Below, in pieces: positions 22,571 through 31,307 of a stretch of 64,000 bases of DNA (the stretch's first letter is position 1; every line of letters begins with the position of its first letter). The notes below the pieces were generated by a model. It worked only from the letters and a program-made list of their open reading frames with translations. It was not told the DNA's origin and did not search any database. The position numbers were made by a program, and so were the translations under genes. Source of the stretch: Nostocoides sp. F2B08 (GTDB lineage Bacteria; Actinomycetota; Actinomycetes; Actinomycetales; Dermatophilaceae); assembly GCF_009184895.1 (NCBI RefSeq), contig NZ_WESE01000004.1, positions 372,001 through 436,000 of the forward strand, given 5' to 3'.

Positions 22571-23412
22571 GGTTCGCCGGCCGCCGTGGTCGGCACCTGG
22601 TCGAGGGGCACGAAGTGCGCGGCCATCGGCCCGTGCTCGGCGACGAGCCGGTAGTACTCCGTCGGAGTCCATCCGCTGAACCGCCGGAAGGCCCGGATGA
22701 CATGCGGCTGGTCGTAGTACCCGGCGGCGACCGCGAGAGCGGCCCAGTCGGGCGCTCCGCCGGACTCGTGCACCGCGCTGACGAAGCGGTGGAAGCGCAC
22801 CACCTGGGCATGCTGCTTGGGAGTCACGCCGGTGACGCCGCGGAACCGCGCGATGAAGGCCGCGGGCGAGCTGCCCACCGCCTCGGCGACGGCGGTGACG
22901 GTTGTCTCCGGATCTTGCCCGAGCAGGCTCAGGCCGCTGGCGACCAGCTCGTCGACCGGCTCGGCAGTGCGTGCTAGAGCCTCGAGGACGTCGAGCGCCG
23001 GGGCCGGGTCGGCGACGTCTGCGACGGCGCCCAGTCGCTCGACGACCTCGTCGATGCCGGTCAGCAGAGCGCGGGCGTCCTGGACCCGCCCAGCGGCGCT
23101 GACGCCGGCACCGGGAGCGAGGGCGTGCAGGCCGGCGGGCGCCAGCTCGAGACCGACGTGTCGGATCTGCGGGGGTGACTCGATGACGAGGTAGTCGGAC
23201 TGCAGGCCGGAGACGAACGCGTCCGCCACCACCGTGGCCGTGCCGTCGGAACGGAACAGCCGGTACGGGTCGGAGAGGTTGACGATGAGGTGCGCGAAGG
23301 GCAGCGGGAGGATCTTCTCGTAGGCGCCGAGCGGCTCGGTCTCGAGGAACCACACCCGGGAGGCGACCGTGGCGACACGGCCGGTCAGGAAGCGCTCCTC
23401 GAAGATCACCAT
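22555..23412 (-). CDS. AraC family transcriptional regulator
   Basis: A 285-residue protein with an N-terminal sensing domain and a C-terminal AraC DNA-binding domain: VTAVAEAVGSSPAAFIARFRGVTGVTPKQHAQVVRFHRFV as the first helix-turn-helix and WAALAVAAGYYDQPHVIRAFRRFSGWTPTEYYR as the second, with the typical GYYDQPHVIRAF signature. Start ATG 23412. Longer readings up to 23547 add no recognisable sequence. Target unknown; the tail sheath gene lies divergently 121 nt away and could be regulated by it. Confidence 0.88.
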   Translation of the reverse strand: MVIFEERFLTGRVATVASRVWFLETEPLGAYEKILPLPFAHLIVNLSDPYRLFRSDGTATVVADAFVSGLQSDYLVIESPPQIRHVGLELAPAGLHALAPGAGVSAAGRVQDARALLTGIDEVVERLGAVADVADPAPALDVLEALARTAEPVDELVASGLSLLGQDPETTVTAVAEAVGSSPAAFIARFRGVTGVTPKQHAQVVRFHRFVSAVHESGGAPDWAALAVAAGYYDQPHVIRAFRRFSGWTPTEYYRLVAEHGPMAAHFVPLDQVPTTAAGEPQAPS

Positions 23413-23533
23413 TCCACGGTAGGACGGACGAGGCAGCGCGGGTGCCCGGACACCGAATCCGGAGCGAGGTCGTTGACCGCCGGCACCGACCGCGACAGGC
23501 TGGGCACACCACGTCGAGAGGTGAGCAGCCTTC

Positions 23534-25027
23534 ATGTCCACCAGCACGCCCGGTGTCTACGTCCAGGAGGTCCCGTCGGGGGGCCGCGCCGTCGAGCCGA
23601 GCGCGACGTCGGTCACGGCGTTCGTCGGCCGGGCGCGCCGCGGTCCGGTCGACCGGGCGGTGCCGGTGCGCAGCGTGGCAGAGTTCGAGCGCACCTTCGG
23701 CGGGCTGTGGGAGGGCTCCGGACTGGGGTATGCGGTCCGCGCCTTCTTCGCCAACGGCGGCACCGATGCTGTGGTCGTCCGGGTCGACGACGGCGGCGTG
23801 ACCGCCGAGGTCGACCTCGGCGGCGGTCTCGTGGTGGAGGCGATCGGGCCGGGCGAGTGGGCGAGCTCGATGGTCGTCGGGGTGTCGCATCCGTCCGCCG
23901 CGGAGGCTGCTGCCGCCGCGCAGGCCCAGGGCGTCGGGGACCCCGACGCCGTGTTCACCTTCTGGGTGGAGCTCGACGGGCGGACCGAGGTCTTCGCCCA
24001 CGTCACCTCTGTCAACGGGCCGCGGCGAGTGGACACGGTGCTCGAGTCATCCGCACTCGTGCGCGCCCGTGCGGCGTTCCCGCTCGCCCGGCCGACGGCC
24101 GGGTCGTTCCCGGTGACCACCGCGGGGGCGGAGGGCACAACGCCGGGGAGCGACGCATACCTCTCGGAATCACATGGGATCCGGGCGCTCGACGCGGTCC
24201 CGACGGTCAACCTGCTCGTCCTGCCGCCGGTGACGCGCGACCAGTCACTGCCGGACGAGGTGTGGCCGGAGGCACTCGCCTATGTCCGCGAGCGCAGGGC
24301 GTTCCTCCTCGTCGACCCGCCGCCGTCTCTCGCCTGGGACGAGGTCGCCGGATGGCTGGCTGACGTGGGTCTGAGCGGAAGGGGTGGCCGGGACGCGGCC
24401 GTGTACTACCCGCGGCTGAACGGGACCGACCCGCTCGACGGCGCGGCCCGTGCGATCGCCCCCTCCGGTGCGGTCGCCGGGGTCTATGCGCGCACCGACG
24501 CGAGCCGCGGGGTGTGGAAGGCGCCGGCGGGCACCGACGCAGGCGTACGCGACGTCGCGGGGCCGGCGGCGGCGCTCGCCGACAGCCAGTCCGGCGTCCT
24601 GAACCCGTTGGGGATCAACGCGATCCGGTCGTTCCCGGGATTCGGCACCGTTGTGTGGGGAAGCCGCACGCTCGCGGGGTCGGACGCGCTCGGTGACGAG
24701 TACAAGTACGTCCCGGTGCGCCGGCTGGCCCTGCACATCGAGGAGTCGCTGCAGCGCGGTCTGGCCTGGGCGGTCTTCGAGCCCAACGACGAGCCGCTGT
24801 GGGCCCAGCTCCGGCTGTCAGTCGGAGCATTCCTGCACGACCTGTTCCGGCGGGGCGCATTCGCGGGACAGAGGGCCGAGGAGGCCTTCTTCGTCCGGTG
24901 CGACCGGTCGACGATGTCGCAGGTGGACATCGACTCGGGCTGGACCACGCTCCTCGTCGGATTCGCACCGCTCAAGCCGGCCGAGTTCGTCATCCTGCGC
25001 ATCCGGCAGCGGACGGCCAGTCGATGA
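23534..25027 (+). CDS. Orphan phage-type tail sheath protein
   Basis: A 497-residue contractile tail sheath protein. The N terminus STPGVYVQEVPSGGRAVEPSATSVTAFVGRARRGPVD is the conserved sheath strand that links to neighbouring subunits. AVRAFFANGGTDAVVVRV follows, then NLLVLPP and the C-terminal domain VVWGSRTLAG.. YKYVPVRRLALHIEESLQRGLAWAVFEPNDEPLWAQL, whose last strand completes a neighbour's fold. All parts needed for assembly seem present and the frame is open. Yet no tube, baseplate, spike or ATPase gene lies beside it: neighbours are an AraC regulator and a PGPGW membrane gene. It may be a remnant or may work with parts encoded elsewhere. Confidence 0.9.
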   Translation: MSTSTPGVYVQEVPSGGRAVEPSATSVTAFVGRARRGPVDRAVPVRSVAEFERTFGGLWEGSGLGYAVRAFFANGGTDAVVVRVDDGGVTAEVDLGGGLVVEAIGPGEWASSMVVGVSHPSAAEAAAAAQAQGVGDPDAVFTFWVELDGRTEVFAHVTSVNGPRRVDTVLESSALVRARAAFPLARPTAGSFPVTTAGAEGTTPGSDAYLSESHGIRALDAVPTVNLLVLPPVTRDQSLPDEVWPEALAYVRERRAFLLVDPPPSLAWDEVAGWLADVGLSGRGGRDAAVYYPRLNGTDPLDGAARAIAPSGAVAGVYARTDASRGVWKAPAGTDAGVRDVAGPAAALADSQSGVLNPLGINAIRSFPGFGTVVWGSRTLAGSDALGDEYKYVPVRRLALHIEESLQRGLAWAVFEPNDEPLWAQLRLSVGAFLHDLFRRGAFAGQRAEEAFFVRCDRSTMSQVDIDSGWTTLLVGFAPLKPAEFVILRIRQRTASR

Positions 25028-25051
25028 GCAGGCCGGTGCCGCGGCGGCTCG

Positions 25052-25450
25052 CTAGAGCAGAACCACCGTTCCGACGTAGCCGCTGATGGCGGCGGTGAGG
25101 AGCGTCGTGACCGCGACCGCCGCCCCGGCGGAGGCGACCCCGATGATCCGACGGAGACCGGACGCGTCAGGGGGAAGGACGGCGCGGCGGGCACGGCCGA
25201 GACTGCTGCCGATCAGGCCGAGCGAGGTGCGCGCCCACGGGTACTCGAGCGCGAGGAGCGCCACGCCGAGCGTGATGACGACGAGGCCCGGTCCCGGGAG
25301 CACGAGCATCGCGATCCCTGCCAGGACGACGAGCGGGCCGGCGATGCTGACGCACAGCTTGAGGACGACGGAGCGAACCCGGCCACGGCGGGCCCACGAC
25401 TCGAGGCCGCTGATCAGCGCCTGTGCGCGGGGCGGGACGTGACGGCTCAT
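25052..25450 (-). CDS. PGPGW-type transmembrane protein
   Basis: A 132-residue membrane protein. SIAGPLVVLAGIAMLVLPGPGLVVITLGVALLALEYPWAR is the hallmark paired helix with the central PGPG turn (family name PGPGW, putative transmembrane protein). A third helix, VASAGAAVAVTTLLTAA, lies near the end. Start ATG 25450 (MSRHVPP); the longer reading to 25537 adds unlikely sequence. Function unknown. Confidence 0.85.
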   Translation of the reverse strand: MSRHVPPRAQALISGLESWARRGRVRSVVLKLCVSIAGPLVVLAGIAMLVLPGPGLVVITLGVALLALEYPWARTSLGLIGSSLGRARRAVLPPDASGLRRIIGVASAGAAVAVTTLLTAAISGYVGTVVLL

Positions 25451-25563
25451 CTGGCTCCTGCTCGAGCGGACGGACGTCTCAGTGTCCCGTCCCTTCCTGA
25501 GAGCATCCTGGGAACCTCCTGCGATATGAGCACACATCGAGCACGGGCGAGGGCAGGAGGAGA

Positions 25564-26073
25564 ATGCCCGATGTGGATGAGACCGCGACGACGACCCGGC
25601 ACGAGCGAGAACAGCTCCGCGAGGGCATCACGATGGCGCTCTACATCGGCTTCTCGCTGCTCGCCGTGCTGCTCGCGACGCCGACCGACTACGTCGACGA
25701 CTCCCGAACTCGGGTCGCCACCACCGTCGCACTGACGGCGCTCGGCCTCGTCCTCGCGCATCAGGTCGCGTACCGGCTCTCGACCAGGCTGCTCAACCGG
25801 GGCGTGCTCGACGCGGAGAGCCTGGCGATCCTGCGGGCCCAGCTGCTCGGAGGCCTGCCCGTCGTGGCCGTCGCCGCTGTGCCGGTGCTGCTGTTCGGCG
25901 GGCGGACCGGCGTCCTGGTCGCCGAGCTGCTGCTGCTCGCGATCGTGGCGTCCGTCGGCTATCTCACCGCCCGGTCGGCAGGAGCCTCCTCACGCAGCGT
26001 CCTGCTCAACGTCGTCGGGGTGATGGTCGTCGTCGGAGCGGTCCTCGCCCTGAAGATCGCGGTCGGCCACTGA
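25564..26073 (+). CDS. Hypothetical membrane protein (about five helices)
   Basis: A 169-residue protein. The charged N terminus (ETATTTRHEREQLREG) is followed by about five hydrophobic segments, among them MALYIGFSLLAVLLA, VALTALGLVLAHQVAY, PVVAVAAVPVLLF and VVGVMVVVGAVLALKIA. I do not recognise the family. ATG 25564 is preceded by GGAGGAGA, a strong ribosome site. Divergent from the PGPGW gene. Confidence 0.7.
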   Translation: MPDVDETATTTRHEREQLREGITMALYIGFSLLAVLLATPTDYVDDSRTRVATTVALTALGLVLAHQVAYRLSTRLLNRGVLDAESLAILRAQLLGGLPVVAVAAVPVLLFGGRTGVLVAELLLLAIVASVGYLTARSAGASSRSVLLNVVGVMVVVGAVLALKIAVGH

Positions 26074-26105
26074 CGAGGCGCCATCCTGCCGTCCGTCGCC
26101 CTCGG

Positions 26106-26843
26106 TCAGAACATCGCCGGCTCGGCGAGCAGCCCGGAGCCCACGGAGCGACCGGATATCGTCCGACAGAACTCGACGGCGTCCAGCTCGATGCGTTCGC
26201 CGAATGCTGGGCCGACGCCGAAAGCACCGCCTGCCGGTCCGGTGAGCTCGAGCTCGAACGGCCGGCCGTGCCGGCCCGCCCACTCGGCGACGACGTCGGC
26301 GACGAGGGCGCCGTCGTGATCCGAGGTGAGCACGAGGTCCCGTCCGGTGGCGCGGGAGATATCGACCCGGTGCATCCACACGTCGCGGGTCAGGACATAG
26401 GCGTAGAGGTCGACCAGAGGCATGGTCATACCCATCCCCTTGGCGGGGATCCGACGCATCGGCCGCGGCACGGAGAAGCGCGCCTCGACGACGCGCGGCG
26501 CCCACTCCTCGATGAACGAGATCAGCTGCGGCACTGGCAGGTCCGCGGTCTCGCGGATCTGCAGCTCATTGACCCCGTCGAGCGGCTCGCCGAGGCCGAG
26601 CCTGCGCGCGACCAGCCACCCGTTCAGCTGCGCGGCCAGGGTGCGGGTGACCGACGCATACATCTTGGCGGCGCCCGCCACGTGGTCGGCGACGGCGCGC
26701 ACGTCCCAACGGTCGCAGTCGGTCGGGCGGGTCCAGTCCTGCGGGTCGAGGGCACGGAGCAGGTCCGTGAAGCGGGCGTACTCGGTCAGCGCGAGGAGGC
26801 GCGCCTGCTCGGTGCTCATCCGCGGTAGGGCTGACGTGGTCAT
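26106..26843 (-). CDS. Maleylpyruvate isomerase family mycothiol-dependent enzyme
   Basis: A 245-residue DinB-like enzyme: YARFTDLLRALDPQDWTRPTDCDRWDVRAVADHVAGAAKMYAS is the N-terminal MDMPI block, with TDCDRWDVRAVADH holding the first metal His. DVWMHRVDISRATGR contributes another His, and the last 70 residues form the C-terminal MDMPI domain (GGAFGVG, then ELDAVEFCRTISGRS). Its ATG overlaps the stop of the upstream TetR gene, so the TetR protein very probably controls it. Substrate unknown. Confidence 0.87.
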   Translation of the reverse strand: MTTSALPRMSTEQARLLALTEYARFTDLLRALDPQDWTRPTDCDRWDVRAVADHVAGAAKMYASVTRTLAAQLNGWLVARRLGLGEPLDGVNELQIRETADLPVPQLISFIEEWAPRVVEARFSVPRPMRRIPAKGMGMTMPLVDLYAYVLTRDVWMHRVDISRATGRDLVLTSDHDGALVADVVAEWAGRHGRPFELELTGPAGGAFGVGPAFGERIELDAVEFCRTISGRSVGSGLLAEPAMF

Positions 26844-27454
26844 GGGGTCCTCCTGGGTGCGTGGTCGAGGATGAGGTCGGCGGCCCGGTCGACGAGGCGG
26901 GTCCAGCGGTCACCGCCGGGGTCGTTGGCGAGCTGCTGTGCGGCCAGGCCGGCACCGACCGCGGTCGCGAGGTCGACGGCGGCCTGGTCGGTCACGCCGA
27001 TCTCCGCCAGCGGTGCGCGGACGGCGAGCTCGTAGGCTTGCTCGGCCAGCGCATACGACTCCGGCGACGGCTCGAAGCCGGGGATGGCGCGCTGGAACAG
27101 CAACTGGTAGCGCGCCGGGTCGGCGACACAGAAGTCGACGAAACCGCGGAGGTATGCGCGGGCCCGCTCGTGCGTGTCCGCGGGCTGGTCGAGGGCCTCG
27201 AAGTGCGAGATGAGGGCCCGGTTGCCGGCGGCGAACATCGCGTCGTAGAGGTCGTGCTTGGAGGCGAAGTACGAGTAGAGGGACGGCGTGCGCAGACCGA
27301 CCCGCGCGGCCACCTCCCGCAGCGACAGGCCCGCGATGCCATGGTCCGCGGCCACCTGCCAGGCGGCGTCGAGGATCTCCGTGCGGGTGCGTTCCTGGCG
27401 GCGAGCGACGCGTTCGGAGGTTGTCCGAACTGTCTTCGCATTCCCGAACGCCAT
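26840..27454 (-). CDS. TetR family regulator
   Basis: A 204-residue protein. The helix-turn-helix ILDAAWQVAADHGIAGLSLREVAARVGLRTPSLYSYFASKHDLYDAM is textbook TetR, followed by a WHG-type ligand domain. The stop overlaps the start of the MDMPI gene. Around its 5' end are TTCGGA-ggttg-TCCGAA (27413-27429, inside the coding region) and another TTCGGACA half (27454-27461) over the start codon, so autorepression through TTCGGA/TCCGAA half-sites is likely. Confidence 0.88.
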   Translation of the reverse strand: MAFGNAKTVRTTSERVARRQERTRTEILDAAWQVAADHGIAGLSLREVAARVGLRTPSLYSYFASKHDLYDAMFAAGNRALISHFEALDQPADTHERARAYLRGFVDFCVADPARYQLLFQRAIPGFEPSPESYALAEQAYELAVRAPLAEIGVTDQAAVDLATAVGAGLAAQQLANDPGGDRWTRLVDRAADLILDHAPRRTP

Positions 27455-27568
27455 TCGGACATTGTGCTGTGGCTGCGCGACGGCGTCAAGGGTCGTGGCC
27501 TGCGAGTGGTCCCGAGGCCACTGGCCGCCCGCGCCCGGCAGCGCATCCGGTCGATCGTGCTCCGAGGT

Positions 27569-27611
27569 ACGACGGAGCGGGAGCCCCCTACTCGGGACTC
27601 CCGCTCGTCGT
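27569..27611 (-). terminator. Hairpin downstream of the subtilase gene
   Basis: A near-perfect stem, ACGACG-AGCGGGAG with one bulged G, pairs with CTCCCGCTCGTCGT around about 14 nt. It lies 16 nt past the subtilase stop on the minus strand. Confidence 0.65.
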
Positions 27612-27626
27612 GGGTTTCAGCGGTTG

Positions 27627-30600
27627 TCAGCGCTGCAGGAGGAAGGTCTCCTCACCCTCCGGAGCACCACCGCGCACCATCACCATGGCGCCCTTGGTGA
27701 ACCGGTTGTTGGCGAAGAGCCGGGCGTTGACGGTCTCGCCGGCGCCCAGCTCGAGGAACCGGACGGGCGTGTTGCCCACCCGCAGGGGCGGCTGCATGTT
27801 GCCCGCACCGAAGTCGAGCTCCACGCTGTCGCCGGGCCCACCGAAGTAGATGTCGGCTGCGAAGGCGACACCCACCTGGCGCTTCTTGATCGACTGGGCG
27901 TCGAGACCGATCTGCTCACCACAGGCGTTGAGCACCGTGTTGGCGCTGTTCGTCTCATGGTCGGTGTAGAAGAACACCGAGCCGGATCCGGTGGCGAGGT
28001 CCTGGGCGATGACGAGGTTGCGCCCGTCGCCCAGGGTGAGGGCCCCGCCGAGGAACGACTGGTCGACGTTGAAGACGGCGTAGTCGGGCGCGCCGTCGTT
28101 GTCCACGTCGAGGTTGAACTCGAAGAGCGCCGGTGCGACCGCGTGGGTCTGTCGCTCCCAGGTGTTCACCGCGAAGCTCGCCAGGAGCCCGCTCTCACAG
28201 AACTCGGTCGGCACCTCGGTGAAGGCCACACCCGCCGCCCGGAAGTCCGGGGTCGGAGCCTGACCGCCGCGACCACCCTCGGGGAGGTCCTCGCTGGTGG
28301 CGAGCAGGTTGTAGACCTCGAGTGACGCGGAGTTCACACTCTCGTTGCTCAGCGTGAACGCCTGGCCTCGGCCCTGCTCGACGTCGATGTCCGCCGCCTT
28401 GCGCGGCAGGACGTGCCACGGCAGGTGCAGGTCGGACGTCTCACCCGCACCGGTCAGGGTGACGTAGCCGTCGTACTCGAGCAGGTCGAGCCACGCCGGG
28501 TCCGCACCCGCGGCACCTGAGTTGGCGGTCCACTCGCGCAGCTTGGCCCCGTCGACCGTCAGGGTGACGTCGAAGGTGGCAGAGCCGCCCGCCGGGACGG
28601 TGAGCTGGTCGGTCGACAGGCTCGGAGTGACGGCACCGTTCGCCTCGTCGTCCGCGTACCGGAAGGACGCGGCGATCGAGTAGCTCGCGGCTTCATCGCC
28701 GTAGTTCTCGACCGTGACCGTCTTGGTCGCGGTCCAGGTGTCCGGCACGTCGGCGAAGCCGAAGGAGAGCGTGGGCGTGACGCCCTCGGTCTCCCACGCG
28801 GAGCCGCTGGCCGCGATGGCGCGGTCGACCCGCACCTCGCCGCCGCCGATTCGGGTGATCGGCGCCAGCCCGGCTCCGGGTTCGGTGTCGATGTCGGTCT
28901 CGGCCGTGTTGACGAGCTTGGCCTTGACCTGCGCCGGGACCAGCTCAGGGTCTTCGGCGAGCACGAGTGCGGCGGAACCGGCCACCATCGGAGCAGCACC
29001 GGAGGTGCCGCCGAACGGCGCGGTGTCGTCACCGGTTCCGGCGACGGCGGATACCGAGGCGCCGGGGGCGCCGATCTCGGGCTTGATCGCGTTGTTGAAG
29101 TTCATCGACGGGCCGCGCGACGAGGAGCCGACCACGGTGCCGACGAGCGCCAAGCCGTCGGTCGGGTCGATGACCACACGGAGTCCGTCGGGAATGCCCT
29201 CCTTGAGCTGGTTGCTGTCGGCCTGGCTGATCATGTAGCCGGGGATCTCCTGGCAGTCCAGCGAGCCGTCGCTGTCGGAGTCGCAGGCCACCGGGTCGTA
29301 GGCGCCGCTGAAGGGCGCCTCCGGGGTGACCAGTCCGATGATCCCGGCCACGCCGCCGGCGTTGGCGATCGTGGCGATCTTCTGGGTGAACGAGCAGGTC
29401 CCGCGGTCGACGAGGACGATCGTGCCGGGCGCGAAGTCCTGGGCGAACTCCTCGCAGCCCAAGAGGTTCCCGCCGTTGCCGTCGCCGTAGACGAGGTCAC
29501 CCTCGACGACGTCGTCGGGCTCGGCCGACCACTCCTGGAACACCCCGTTGATGACGAGGGCGGTCTCGCCTGCGCCGTTGATCACGTTGAGCTGTGGAAG
29601 CACCGCGCCCGGAACCTGTGTCTGGGCGACGCTGAGCGCCGTCGGGGCGGCGGCAGGCGTGCCGGTGACGTAGGGCTTGTTGGAGCCGTTGCCCGCCGAT
29701 GCCACGGTCAGAACGCCCTCCTCGGTGGCCGCGTCGGTCGCCGCGGCGAGGTCGTCGTCGAAGGCCTGGCCGTAGTTCGAGCCGAGCGACATGTTGATGA
29801 TGTCGACGTCCTGGTCGACGGCGTACTCGATGCCGAGGATGAGTGCCTCACCGTTGCACGACGGCGAGACCGCAGAGCAAACCTTGACGCCGATGATCGA
29901 GGCACCGGGTGCGACGCCGAGCGCGCCGGCGATGATGTCGGCGACGTGCGTGCCGTGACCCTCGAAGTCGATCGGGTCGTCGTCCTCGGTGCGTGGGCCG
30001 TTCGGCCAGGTCTCGCCGACGAAGTCGAAACCTTCGACCACCTTGTCCGTCGGAAAGAGACCGTCGCGGGACTCCGGGTCGTCGTATGCGGCCTCGTAGT
30101 CGGCCACGGTTCCGCCACCGCCGAGCCCGACGTGCGTGTAGTCCACACCCGAGTCGAGCACGGCCACGGTGATGCCCTCGCCGGTGTTGCCGGACTCCTG
30201 CACCGCGGTCGCACCGATGTAGGGCACCGTCTCGCTCAGGTCGAGCTGGTAGTCGGCGACCTCCTTGACCGAGCGGATCACGCCGGTCTCGACGAGCCCG
30301 TCGACCTTCGCGCCGTCGATCGTCGCGAAGACGCCGTTCAGCACCCGGTCGACGGTGCTCGTGACGGTGCCGCCGGCGGCCTCGACCGCCGCGGTGACCG
30401 CGGCCTGCTCGGCGGCGATGGTGCCGGCGTCCCCGCCGACGGCGAGGGCGGGCTCGGTGAGTCGGATGCTCACCCGGACCTCGCCCTCGGTGCCGACCAG
30501 GCCGTCGTCGACGACGAGCTCGGCTGCATTCAGCGGCTCGTCGAGCCGCAGGTCGGACCAGCGGTCGAGATCAGGCCCGTCCCCTGGCGCGGCGGCGGCT

Positions 30601-30686
30601 CCACCGGCGCCGCCGACGGCGCCTGCCGCGGCGAGCGCAGCGGCGGCGAGCACCGCGGGCACGCGGCGTCTTCTCGGATGTGACAT
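27627..30686 (-). CDS. Large secreted subtilase (S8) with inserted PA domain
   Basis: A 1019-residue extracellular serine protease. ATG 30686 has GAGGAG 5 nt upstream. The signal peptide (residues 1-33) ends near AGGAAAA. A propeptide of the I9 type follows (VRVSIRLTEPALA, then GVIRSVKEVADYQLD). The catalytic domain has Asp in AVLDSGVDYTH (about 177), His in GHGTHVADI (about 245) and Ser in GGTSGAAPMVAG (about 561). Between His and Ser sits a PA domain (VDRGTCSFTQKIATIANAGGVAGIIG). The C-terminal 400 residues are Fn3-like and beta-rich, with a DVDNDGAPDYAVFNVD calcium-type loop. No LPXTG or other anchor is seen. A generalist secreted protease, as in plant SBT/C5a-peptidase-like architectures. 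Confidence 0.92.
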   Translation of the reverse strand: MSHPRRRRVPAVLAAAALAAAGAVGGAGGAAAAPGDGPDLDRWSDLRLDEPLNAAELVVDDGLVGTEGEVRVSIRLTEPALAVGGDAGTIAAEQAAVTAAVEAAGGTVTSTVDRVLNGVFATIDGAKVDGLVETGVIRSVKEVADYQLDLSETVPYIGATAVQESGNTGEGITVAVLDSGVDYTHVGLGGGGTVADYEAAYDDPESRDGLFPTDKVVEGFDFVGETWPNGPRTEDDDPIDFEGHGTHVADIIAGALGVAPGASIIGVKVCSAVSPSCNGEALILGIEYAVDQDVDIINMSLGSNYGQAFDDDLAAATDAATEEGVLTVASAGNGSNKPYVTGTPAAAPTALSVAQTQVPGAVLPQLNVINGAGETALVINGVFQEWSAEPDDVVEGDLVYGDGNGGNLLGCEEFAQDFAPGTIVLVDRGTCSFTQKIATIANAGGVAGIIGLVTPEAPFSGAYDPVACDSDSDGSLDCQEIPGYMISQADSNQLKEGIPDGLRVVIDPTDGLALVGTVVGSSSRGPSMNFNNAIKPEIGAPGASVSAVAGTGDDTAPFGGTSGAAPMVAGSAALVLAEDPELVPAQVKAKLVNTAETDIDTEPGAGLAPITRIGGGEVRVDRAIAASGSAWETEGVTPTLSFGFADVPDTWTATKTVTVENYGDEAASYSIAASFRYADDEANGAVTPSLSTDQLTVPAGGSATFDVTLTVDGAKLREWTANSGAAGADPAWLDLLEYDGYVTLTGAGETSDLHLPWHVLPRKAADIDVEQGRGQAFTLSNESVNSASLEVYNLLATSEDLPEGGRGGQAPTPDFRAAGVAFTEVPTEFCESGLLASFAVNTWERQTHAVAPALFEFNLDVDNDGAPDYAVFNVDQSFLGGALTLGDGRNLVIAQDLATGSGSVFFYTDHETNSANTVLNACGEQIGLDAQSIKKRQVGVAFAADIYFGGPGDSVELDFGAGNMQPPLRVGNTPVRFLELGAGETVNARLFANNRFTKGAMVMVRGGAPEGEETFLLQR

Positions 30687-30923
30687 GTCGCTCCTCAGCG
30701 TTCGTGGACGGTAGCCCACTGCCCGCGCTCGCTGAGTTGTCACCCTGTGCGCCGCGGGCGTTGCGGATGTGAACAGGACCCCGCGACCGACGACTCACTC
30801 ATGGTCATCCGAGGGTTGCACCCCTGGCCTGCGGCGATGTCCTGATGTTCATGCTTCGTCACATCAGGTCAGGCTTGAGCCAACACTTGTTCAAGTTTGC
30901 ACAAGAGTTTTACGGAAGCCGGG
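30687..30923 (-). promoter_or_regulatory. Upstream region of the subtilase with AT-richer inverted repeats
   Basis: No gene is seen in these 237 nt. CCTGATGT (30841-30848) and ACATCAGG (30861-30868) form an 8-bp inverted repeat. A nearby AT-rich stretch contains ACTTGTTCAAGT, a perfect palindrome, and TTTGCACAAG, a partial inverted copy of the same half-site. The composition and palindromes suit a regulated promoter for the protease, or a terminator for the membrane gene above it. Confidence 0.45.
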
Positions 30924-31307
30924 TCAGCGGCTGCCGCTGCAGTCGTCCTGGTCTCGGGCCAGCCTCCAGAGACTGGCGGCCATCGCGGCCGCGACCGGTG
31001 TCCAGAAGAGCCGCTCCGGTCGGGATGGGGACACCGCGTTCATCACCGCGCCCACCCCGGCGAGGGCGGCGTATGCGGTGCGCACCCGAGTGACCGACGG
31101 CGAGGTGGAGGTGGTCGCGGAGGCGGCGAGGGCTCCGGCCCACGCGAGCGCCGACACCCCGCTCGCGGCCCGCAGTTGCGACGGTAGCTCGCGCTCGTGT
31201 CCGCCGCCCCAGGCGAGCCGACCCCACGGTGCTCCTGCGGCGAGCGCGAGCTGGAAGCCGACCAGCCCGGAGGTCGCGGCGACGGCGACGGCTCGAGCGG
31301 GTCGCAC
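30924..31307 (-). CDS. Small four-helix membrane protein
   Basis: A 127-residue protein with about four hydrophobic segments. It has the pattern QLALAAGAPWGRLAWGGGHERELPSQLRAASGVSALAWAGAL, which I recall from an uncharacterised actinobacterial family with the conserved GAPWG..WGG and LRxAS. Its GTG start meets the stop of the MDR oxidoreductase gene, so they form a two-gene operon. Function unknown. Confidence 0.75.
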   Translation of the reverse strand: MRPARAVAVAATSGLVGFQLALAAGAPWGRLAWGGGHERELPSQLRAASGVSALAWAGALAASATTSTSPSVTRVRTAYAALAGVGAVMNAVSPSRPERLFWTPVAAAMAASLWRLARDQDDCSGSR

